A stretch of 64,000 nucleotides of DNA from positions 62,032-126,031 of the forward strand of contig NZ_CP039373.1 of NCBI RefSeq assembly GCF_000179235.2. The letters are read 5' to 3'. Every line of letters starts with the position of its first letter. Position 1 is the first letter of the stretch. The translations under genes were made by a program, and so were the position numbers. The DNA comes from Synechococcus sp. CB0101. GTDB lineage: Bacteria; Cyanobacteriota; Cyanobacteriia; PCC-6307; Cyanobiaceae. Below are positions 58,135-64,000 of this stretch, in pieces. The notes under the pieces were generated by a model that was given only the letters and a program-made list of their open reading frames with translations, was not told the DNA's origin and did not search any database.

Positions 58135-59751
58135 TCAGAGTGGCCGGCAGCTGTAGAGATCTGGCCCTTGCGGTGTGGTGTCGGAAGCCTGCTCTGCCAG
58201 CCCGCAGCTGAGCTCGGGGGTGGATGGATCCTCGTCGCTAAGCACCCATTGCTGTTGATCGCCGCGGCGCAGTTGCCGTCGCGCTTTGGCTCCCGTGATC
58301 ACCTCCCGATCCAGATACCAACTGAGGCTGGGCCGCTCATCGCCCTGCAGCAGTAGTGGTGCTGCCCCATTCGCGCCCAGCCGTGGCTTCATCCAGGCGG
58401 TGACCGGCGGCACGCTCCAGGTTTCCGCTAACTCCCACAGCCAGATTCGGCTGGCAAAGAGATCGAACAACGCCAACCAGAGCAGTGTGACCAGCACCAC
58501 GGCACCCCAGAGGCGCCAGCGCTGTTGCCGGCTGATCAGCAAGCTTCCTCCAGCCAGGAGGGCGAATGCCACCGGCAGGCTGACCGCCATGGGTAACGGC
58601 AGTTGGCGATGCACGGCCAGCAACCCGGCCCCCGCCAGGATCCATAACCACGGCACCCACGGCAGCACGCGCGTGCAGATCCAGGAACGGGAGCTGTTGC
58701 GTTCGATCAGTTGAGCCAGAAGCGGCCCCACGCTTAAAGCAAACGATGGCCAGAGCAAATGGCTGTACCAGGGCAACTGTGTGCGCAGCGGCAGTACGGC
58801 TGCTGCGGTGATCAGCGTGAGGCCAAGACTCCAGAAGCCCCAGCGCGACTGCCGTTGTTGCAGGGCCATGACCATGGCCAGCGGCCAGAGGCTGAGCCAG
58901 GGCCAGCCCCCCTCCAACACCTCCGTGACCGGCACCATCCAGCCACCGCTATGGCCTTCTAGGGAGCTCACCACCCGTGCCAGCCCCTGGCTCCCCCACA
59001 TCGTGAGACCTTCCGGCCCCCGATCTAGGAGATGCCAGCCATGCCAGAGAAGGCCTGGCACCAGTCCAATCGCGATCCAGCCGAGCAGAGGCAGCCATTG
59101 CTTCGGGCGCCAGCGCCGCTCCCAGCCCAGCAAGAGGCACGCGCCTAGGAGCAACGGCAGGCTCGCGGGGGCTTTCAACAGCAGGATCGCTGAGGCGGCT
59201 CCGCCCGCGATCAGGCCCCAGCGGCGTTGCTCGGCAGGCTGCGGATCCTGCGGCAGGCTCAACAAGGCCCACCACTGCAGGGCCATGGCGCTGATCAAGC
59301 TGCCATCGAGCATGGCGAGCCGCCCATGGCGCATCAGGGGCAGCAAGGTGAGGGCCACGGCTGCCGTGCAGATGGCAGCGAGCCGATCTCCCGGCCGGAG
59401 CCGCCATTGCACCAGCGCCAGCAAGGGCACGATCAAGCTGGAGGCCAGGGCTGGTAGGGCCCGCACCACCCATTCGGGGGGCACCTGACCCGCAGCCTCG
59501 AGGCCAACCACACCCCGCCAGAGGCCAATGGCTGCGGCGATCAGGCTGTGGAGCAGTGGCGGCTTGTTGAGGTAGGGCTCGCCCCAGAGCGTGGGCAACA
59601 GGTTGGCGGGGAAAGGCCGCAGGCTGATTTCTTGGGCGACCCTTGCCACCAGGGCCTCGTCCCAATCCCGCAGGGGAAGGTCGCCCAGGTGGTTGAACAA
59701 CAGCAGGAGTGCTCCCATCCAGAGCAGACCAACCCACCAACGCCAGGGCAT
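58135..59751 (-). CDS. ArnT/PMT-like GT83 family glycosyltransferase
   Basis: A 538-residue membrane protein with about 11-12 hydrophobic segments. The catalytic first loop is FNHLGDLPLRDWDEALVARVAQE (Asp/Glu pair near residues 30-33), followed by ANLLPTLWGEPYLNKPPLLHSLIAAA, the typical GT83 NKPPL segment. The C-terminal periplasmic domain is soluble (RLGANGAAPLLLQGDERPSLSWYLD). Members transfer sugars from polyprenyl-phosphate donors to lipid A or other acceptors in the periplasm. The acceptor is unknown. It follows the histidine kinase gene on the same strand by about 80 bases. Confidence 0.85.
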   Translation of the reverse strand: MPWRWWVGLLWMGALLLLFNHLGDLPLRDWDEALVARVAQEISLRPFPANLLPTLWGEPYLNKPPLLHSLIAAAIGLWRGVVGLEAAGQVPPEWVVRALPALASSLIVPLLALVQWRLRPGDRLAAICTAAVALTLLPLMRHGRLAMLDGSLISAMALQWWALLSLPQDPQPAEQRRWGLIAGGAASAILLLKAPASLPLLLGACLLLGWERRWRPKQWLPLLGWIAIGLVPGLLWHGWHLLDRGPEGLTMWGSQGLARVVSSLEGHSGGWMVPVTEVLEGGWPWLSLWPLAMVMALQQRQSRWGFWSLGLTLITAAAVLPLRTQLPWYSHLLWPSFALSVGPLLAQLIERNSSRSWICTRVLPWVPWLWILAGAGLLAVHRQLPLPMAVSLPVAFALLAGGSLLISRQQRWRLWGAVVLVTLLWLALFDLFASRIWLWELAETWSVPPVTAWMKPRLGANGAAPLLLQGDERPSLSWYLDREVITGAKARRQLRRGDQQQWVLSDEDPSTPELSCGLAEQASDTTPQGPDLYSCRPL

Positions 59752-59833
59752 GCATGCGGCGCCTACAGCGCCAAAAGATCACTTTCTCAGGGATGGGTGA
59801 AGAACTCGTGAAGAAGCGATGAAGATCCGCTCC

Positions 59834-61168
59834 TCAGGCCGCCGCTGGTAGCTGCACCGCCATCCGGCAGCCACCGCTGCTGCTGCCCTGGGCTTCGATG
59901 ACGCCCCCATGCACCTGGGCAATCCCGCGGGCAATGGATAGCCCGAGGCCTGAATTGGGTCCGCTGCGGGCTGCATCGGCTTGCCAGAAGCGCTCAAACA
60001 CCAGCCGGCGCTGCGCGGCGGGAATGCCCGGACCTTCGTCGTCCACCACCACCATCACCTGATGGCCCTGGAGCTGAACCTGCAGGGCAACGCTTCCCCC
60101 TGGCGGGGTGAATTGCATGGCATTCACCAGCAGATTGCTCAGCAATCGCCGCAGCTGTTCGGGGTGGCCGTGAATCATGGCCGGCCGCTGCAGATCCGCC
60201 TTCAACTGGAGCTGTTGGCTAGCGGCGCGATCCCGATACAACGCCACTAGATCCTCGGCTAGATCGCAGAGGTCAAAGCGCTGCCAGTGCTGCTGATCCG
60301 GTGCAGAGCGGTCGAGGCGCGTGAGCAGGAGCAGATCATCCACCAGGCGGCTCATCTCTGCTGTGGCCTGGTCGATGCGTTCGATTTTTTCGGCCAGTGC
60401 TGGTTCGGCATGCTCCAGCTGTCCCCGTTCCCGTGCCGCGCCGATCACGGCCCGGATGGCGGTGAGGGGATGGCGCAATTCATGGGAGGCATCGCTGGTG
60501 AAGCGAATCAAGCGGCGCAGTTGATCGCGAATCGGTTTGAGCGAACTGCCCACCATCCATTGGCTCAACATCGCGGCGGCCAGGGCGCCCACGGCACCAC
60601 CCACCACGAGGCCATTGCGTAGGCGCACCATTTCGCGGTCGGTTGGTGCCGTGGACAGCGATGTGAACACGTAGCCCTCCAGTTCACGGTTGGAAGCTGT
60701 GCTCTCCCTCAGGTACACCGGGCGCCAGTAAGCCACGCCGTTCGGCACCGTGATGAACTGCCGTTCATCGGGCTGAGCCAATGTCTCTAGCGCCTTGAGA
60801 TCGGCAGGCATGTCGCCGAACTGGCTCAGGATCGTGCGGTCTTTATCGAAGAGAAGAATCTTCTTGTGCTGCAACGCGGAAGCCTGTGATTCCAGGCGTG
60901 CGATATGGCCTGATTCGCGCAGCAGTTGTTGATGGGGCAGCTGGTTGTACTCCTCCATTTCATGCAGGATCAGCGGCATTTGGGAGGCCGCAGTGGAGGC
61001 CAGTTGCTGCACCTGTTCGCGCAGTAGAGCAGAGCGGGCGCGGCTCACTTCCAGAAACACGGCGATGCCAAACATCACCAGCACAAAGGATGAGATCACT
61101 GCGTAACGCCCGGTGAGCTTCCAGCGGATTCGGCTGAGATCGGGCTCCATGGCGGCAGGCGTGGTCAC
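59834..61168 (-). CDS. Two-component sensor histidine kinase
   Basis: A 444-residue membrane kinase. TM1 is AVISSFVLVMFGIAVFLEV (about residues 24-42), then a periplasmic sensor region of about 135 residues and TM2 VVGGAVGALAAAMLSQWMVG. The phospho-acceptor His is in SDASHELRHPLTAIRAVIG. The ATPase domain has the N-box LLSNLLVNAMQFTP, G1 VDDEGPGIP and G2 SGLGLSIARGIAQVHGG. Its start overlaps the regulator stop by 4 bases (61165-61168). The signal is unknown. Confidence 0.9.
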   Translation of the reverse strand: MTTPAAMEPDLSRIRWKLTGRYAVISSFVLVMFGIAVFLEVSRARSALLREQVQQLASTAASQMPLILHEMEEYNQLPHQQLLRESGHIARLESQASALQHKKILLFDKDRTILSQFGDMPADLKALETLAQPDERQFITVPNGVAYWRPVYLRESTASNRELEGYVFTSLSTAPTDREMVRLRNGLVVGGAVGALAAAMLSQWMVGSSLKPIRDQLRRLIRFTSDASHELRHPLTAIRAVIGAARERGQLEHAEPALAEKIERIDQATAEMSRLVDDLLLLTRLDRSAPDQQHWQRFDLCDLAEDLVALYRDRAASQQLQLKADLQRPAMIHGHPEQLRRLLSNLLVNAMQFTPPGGSVALQVQLQGHQVMVVVDDEGPGIPAAQRRLVFERFWQADAARSGPNSGLGLSIARGIAQVHGGVIEAQGSSSGGCRMAVQLPAAA

Positions 61169-61848
61169 GCGTGGCTGGCGTTGAGGCGGAAGCCCACGCC
61201 GTACACCGTTTCGATGAGGTCGGCAGGCGCGCCCGTTTGGTTGAGCTTCGCTCGGATGTTCTTCACATGGGTTTTCACGCTTTCATCCCCAGGCACATCC
61301 GCCCAGGCCCAGGCGGCTTCAATCAACTGATCTTTTGAGCAGGTTCGGCCTCCGGCTTTCATCAGTGCCTCCAGCAGGGCGTGTTCCTTGGGTGTTAACC
61401 GCAGGTCTTGCTGGTTGAAGCTGGCGGTGCGGCCATCGAGGCTGAGCTTCAGCCCACCCCAGCTCCAGTCTTCTTGTAGAGGGCGTGAGGCGCGCCGCAG
61501 TAGTGCCTGGATGCGTGCCTTGAGCAGTGCCGGCTCGAATGGCTTCACGAGATAGTCGTCAGCCCCCTGTTCCAGCCCAAGCACGTTGTCATCAAGGCTG
61601 TCGCGAGCGGTGAGCATCAGCACCAGAGGCTGATTGCCCGGCATGCGCCTCAGCCGGCGGCACACCTCGAGGCCATCAAGGCCAGGCAGGTTGAGATCGA
61701 GGAGCACGAGGTCAAAGGGGCTGGCCTCCAGCAGCGCCAGCGCTTCAAGGCCGTTTCCTGTGGTTTCGGTCACCAGACCCCAGTGCTGCAGCAATTCAGC
61801 CACGGCGCCAGCAATGACGGGATCGTCTTCCACGATCAGCACCTTCAT
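61165..61848 (-). CDS. OmpR/PhoB-family response regulator
   Basis: A 227-residue regulator. Receiver: VLIVEDDPVIAGAVAELL (acidic residues), LVLLDLNLPGLDGLEV with the phospho-acceptor Asp near 51, MLTARDSLDD and YLVKPFEPALL. The winged-helix domain ends VKTHVKNIRAKLNQTGAPADLIETVYGVGFRL. It is coupled to the histidine kinase downstream. Targets may include the GT83 gene on the same strand (inference). Confidence 0.92.
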   Translation of the reverse strand: MKVLIVEDDPVIAGAVAELLQHWGLVTETTGNGLEALALLEASPFDLVLLDLNLPGLDGLEVCRRLRRMPGNQPLVLMLTARDSLDDNVLGLEQGADDYLVKPFEPALLKARIQALLRRASRPLQEDWSWGGLKLSLDGRTASFNQQDLRLTPKEHALLEALMKAGGRTCSKDQLIEAAWAWADVPGDESVKTHVKNIRAKLNQTGAPADLIETVYGVGFRLNASHA

Positions 61849-61957
61849 GCCATGGGTAGGCCCAGCCCAGCCTTCATGCTCACTCGATCGTGGAGTGCTG
61901 CCTGTGAAGAAGTCGTGAAGCTCTAAAAGTTTGGCCGCCTACCTCGATCAACGCTGC

Positions 61958-62185
61958 TTATACGTATCGCCCCGGGTATTCGCCGGGGTGCTCGATGCGC
62001 GTCACCCTGACACCTGAGGCTGTGCGGCCGGAAAAGCGCAGGAGATCGCTGCCGCTCACGGGATAGCCGAGGTCTTGGGCGAGCAACGACACCTCATCGG
62101 CTGTGATCGCTTCACTCACCCTGCGGCGCAGCAAGGGGTCTGCTCGAACCCGGGCCAGGAACTGCTCCAGTGGCGTTGTGCTCAC
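61958..62185 (-). CDS. Nif11-domain peptide, second copy
   Basis: A 75-residue peptide from GTG at 62185: VSTTPLEQFLARVRADPLLR then VSEAITADEVSLLAQDLGYPVSGSDLLRFSG, a full Nif11 domain, ending VRVTRIEHPGEYPGRYV. There is no Gly-Gly site and no Cys. The tail shares the PGEY ending with 8468-8683. The GTG avoids overlap with the upstream transporter gene, 10 bases away. No modifying enzyme is nearby. Confidence 0.78.
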   Translation of the reverse strand: MSTTPLEQFLARVRADPLLRRRVSEAITADEVSLLAQDLGYPVSGSDLLRFSGRTASGVRVTRIEHPGEYPGRYV

Positions 62186-62195
62186 AGCGCGTTGA

Positions 62196-62663
62196 TCAGG
62201 CCCAGGCCACCAGCGTCGCACCAATGGCCATCAGCACCACACCAATCCAGGCCTTGAGCCCCAATGGTTCCGCCAACAGCAGCCAGGCCAGGAGCGCCAC
62301 GAGCACCACGCTCAGCTTGTCGAGTGCGGCTACTCCAGCCACAGGTCCCAGCTGCAGTGCGCGGTTGTAGCAGAACCAGGAGAGGCCAGTGGCAGCTCCA
62401 GATAGTGCAAGCGCCAGCAGGCCAAGGCGCGGGAGCTGTAGCAGCGGACCCCAGCTCAGATGACCGCTGCCGGCAAGCACGACGGTCAGCGCGATCGCCA
62501 CCACCAGCGTGCGCACCCAGGTCGCCAGTGCGGCATCGATCCCTTCAACGCCAAGCTTGGTGAGCAGTGCCGTGAAGGCGGCAAATAGCGCCGCCAAGGC
62601 GGCCCAGATCTGCCAGGTCTGCCAGGTCTGCACAGGACTTGTTGCGGCTGAGACGTCAATCAC
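62196..62663 (-). CDS. EamA/DMT-family small transporter
   Basis: A 155-residue membrane protein with five hydrophobic segments, half the size of classical ten-helix DMT exporters. Typical EamA pieces are IWAALAALFAAFTALLTKLGVEG, LSGAATGLSWFCYNRALQLGPVAGVAALDKLSVVLVALLAWLLLAEPL and AWIGVVLMAIGATLVAW. Such half-size proteins pair as dimers. The substrate is unknown. A short QTWQTWQ repeat near the start comes from a nine-base tandem repeat at about 62609-62634. Confidence 0.82.
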   Translation of the reverse strand: MIDVSAATSPVQTWQTWQIWAALAALFAAFTALLTKLGVEGIDAALATWVRTLVVAIALTVVLAGSGHLSWGPLLQLPRLGLLALALSGAATGLSWFCYNRALQLGPVAGVAALDKLSVVLVALLAWLLLAEPLGLKAWIGVVLMAIGATLVAWA

Positions 62664-62696
62664 GCTAGGTCGCCTGCTTGCTGCCGTAGACGGAAC

Positions 62697-62876
62697 TCAG
62701 ATGACGTCGTTGCTATCCCAATCCATGCGAATCAAGAGATCCATGGCTTGGCGTTGCACTTCGATCTGTTGGAGCAGCAGGTGAGCGGCTCGTTTGGCTT
62801 CGTCAAGCGAGGTGATGGCATCGATTTCACGCCTCACCACCTCAGTGCTGAAGGCGCGCCCTAAGTGTTGATCCAT
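62697..62876 (-). CDS. Small conserved helical protein
   Basis: A 59-residue soluble protein from MDQHLGRAFSTEVVRREIDA, continuing TSLDEAKRAAHLLLQQIEVQRQAMDLLIR, one long amphipathic helix, and an acidic end MDWDSNDVI. The ATG at 62876 is preferred to one at 62969 because the upstream 31 codons look non-coding. No family was recognised. Confidence 0.55.
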   Translation of the reverse strand: MDQHLGRAFSTEVVRREIDAITSLDEAKRAAHLLLQQIEVQRQAMDLLIRMDWDSNDVI

Positions 62877-63043
62877 GGGTTCTCGCGCTGCGACAGAGCA
62901 TGACGGCAGTTGGAAAAAACTGCTACCAATCTCAAGGGTTGATTTCGATTTCACCTCCTGATCATTCAAGCCCTGCTGGTAGGGTCGCTTTGGCGGGATG
63001 TTGAGTCCTGGGTTGCATTAAGTCGTGGATCGGATGGGACCGG

Positions 63044-63763
63044 ATGAATCTTGTTCTCCTGTATGACTCCGATTGGATTGCTGAAGATCTGGTGCTGTTG
63101 CGTGATCATCGCGCAGAGCATCTACGCACGTTGTTAAATGTTGTTGTTGGTGATGGCGTGTGTGTCGGTTGTCTCGGCGGTCTTCGAGGCGAAGGCGTCG
63201 TGGTGGAGCTCGAGCCTGATGGCGTCAAGCTCCGGGTTGACCTCCATCAACAGCCTCCCGCTCGCCATCGTTTTGATGTGGTGCTGGCCCTACCTCGGCC
63301 CAAGATGCTCCGCCGCATCCTGAGGACGGTGGCCGAATTTGGTGTAGCCCATCTTCACCTGATCAACACGGCTCGTGTGGAGAAGAGCTATTGGCAGAGC
63401 CCATTGCTTCGGCCGGAGAAGCTGCAGGAGGCTCTTGTGGCTGGGATGGAGCGTTCCAGCGACACCGTGGCACCAGTGATTCATCTCCATCCACGCTTTC
63501 GCCCCTTTGTGGAGGATCGCTTGGTGGAGATCTGCGCCGGGCGACCCTGTTGGATCGCTCACATGGGTGGCGAGCGTTCACTGGCGGACGTGCCGCCCGT
63601 GCCCTCTGTGGTGATGATTGGTCCGGAAGGCGGGTTTGTTCCGTTTGAGGTAGAGCTGGCAGAACAGCTGATTGCACAACGGGTTCATCTCGGCGGGCGA
63701 GTGCTGAGTGTCGATACAGCTCTCCCTACCGCCTTGGCGCAAGCCCTTCCTACCTCGTCATGA
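63044..63763 (+). CDS. rsmE: 16S rRNA (uracil-1498-N3)-methyltransferase
   Basis: A 239-residue SPOUT-class methyltransferase that modifies U1498 of 16S rRNA. An N-terminal PUA-like domain (RDHRAEHLRTLLNVVVGDGV) is followed by the knotted domain: VLALPRPKMLRRILRTVAEFGVAHLHLI, the SxRS-like loop region, VMIGPEGGFVPFEVELAEQL and HLGGRVLSVDTALPTALA. IGPEGGF is the diagnostic SAM/knot motif; the common RxLRTET appears as GRVLSVDTA. ATG 63044 gives the normal length. Confidence 0.9.
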   Translation: MNLVLLYDSDWIAEDLVLLRDHRAEHLRTLLNVVVGDGVCVGCLGGLRGEGVVVELEPDGVKLRVDLHQQPPARHRFDVVLALPRPKMLRRILRTVAEFGVAHLHLINTARVEKSYWQSPLLRPEKLQEALVAGMERSSDTVAPVIHLHPRFRPFVEDRLVEICAGRPCWIAHMGGERSLADVPPVPSVVMIGPEGGFVPFEVELAEQLIAQRVHLGGRVLSVDTALPTALAQALPTSS

Positions 63764-63770
63764 TCACGCG

Positions 63771-63968
63771 ATGACCAACCCCAGTCCTGAGCTCAGTAGT
63801 GATGATTGGCGCCGGATCTGTGATGCGTTGCGCTATCTCGGGCGCGATTTGCATCACCGTTCGTTTGCCGTCACGGATGAGCGCCGCGCTTTGCTTTGGC
63901 AGGAGATGGATCTGTGTCTGCAGCTGGCGGACCGATTGGCTGCTGAGGTGGTCGGACGGTCAGACTGA
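63771..63968 (+). CDS. Small conserved hypothetical protein
   Basis: A 65-residue acidic-helical protein, MTNPSPELSSDDWRRICDAL then YLGRDLHHRSFAVTDERRALLWQEMDLCLQLADRLAAEV. The start at 63771 lies 7 bases after the rsmE stop, so it is probably co-transcribed. No domain was recognised. Confidence 0.55.
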   Translation: MTNPSPELSSDDWRRICDALRYLGRDLHHRSFAVTDERRALLWQEMDLCLQLADRLAAEVVGRSD

Positions 63969-64000
63969 GCTTCAACGGGGTGGGAGTGGACAAGACTTGT

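Noticed and set aside
62609-62634. Nine-base tandem repeat (CTGCCAGGT) as a regulatory or CRISPR-like repeat
   Set aside because: Only two to three copies, inside the EamA coding sequence, giving a QTWQTWQ run; too short to mean more.
1-64000. tRNA genes or CRISPR arrays
   Set aside because: No cloverleaf with a GGTTCRANNCC arm and no regularly spaced direct repeats were noticed on reading; a tRNAscan or CRISPR finder run would settle it.

Overview
The window reads as the chromosome of a picocyanobacterium of the Synechococcus/Cyanobium/Vulcanococcus group. The evidence is a complete phycocyanin beta subunit gene, an RpaB-type response regulator, three high-light-inducible proteins, a DUF4278 micro-protein, two Nif11-type peptides, visibly high GC, and short intergenic gaps containing GCGATCGC (HIP1-like) octamers. 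No rRNA, tRNA or CRISPR array was recognised.

Region 1 (1-8.7 kb): thiD, then a minus-strand nitrogen module. It holds a sodium:solute symporter flanked by two tiny membrane proteins, then an aspartate-carbamoyltransferase-like protein, a class II asparagine synthase, an M20 carbamoylase/allantoate-amidohydrolase-like enzyme and a DUF1028 protein. Two tandem GTN10AC (NtcA-like) boxes precede the second half. Region 2 (8.7-15 kb): Nif11 peptide, peroxiredoxin-like protein, DUF1499 protein, then an acetoin pair (alsS plus an acetolactate decarboxylase with a ribbon-helix-helix-like N-terminus), a PPOX flavoprotein, and a pyruvate/indolepyruvate decarboxylase with a frameshift. Region 3 (15-22 kb): a plus-strand operon of two YtcJ-type amidohydrolases, a CobW metallochaperone GTPase, an MFS transporter and a D-2-hydroxyacid dehydrogenase. 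Most of its genes overlap by ATGA.

Region 4 (22-29 kb): a DCC oxidoreductase, an orphan cpcB, and arsM preceded by a perfect 18-bp inverted repeat. A sedolisin (S53) peptidase of AT-richer composition follows, broken by a frameshift and an IS5 element. Region 5 (28.7-36.5 kb): nitroreductase, L,D-transpeptidase, PPK2, MarC, a probable pentameric ligand-gated ion channel, DUF4912 protein, rpaB.

Region 6 (36.5-46.8 kb) is the most unusual. A P1B-type ATPase without the CPC motif, a catalytically dead P-type ATPase homologue, two HMA-like/TM-hairpin proteins, two DUF5132-like membrane proteins, an HMA-like/glycine-zipper protein, an ArsA-like protein with an HSP20-like tail and a small HTH protein are packed together and flanked by two DUF1345 paralogues. 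I read it as a candidate metal-handling membrane platform, analogous in layout to mycobacterial P-ATPase/PacL platforms.

Region 7 (46.8-64 kb): hli genes, then an NfrA/NfrB-type exopolysaccharide system (glycosyltransferase with MshEN domains, outer-membrane TPR/barrel protein, DUF4434-like protein). It is divergent from a diguanylate cyclase gene interrupted by an in-frame TAG. The window ends with a GT83 glycosyltransferase, a two-component system, a second Nif11 peptide and rsmE.
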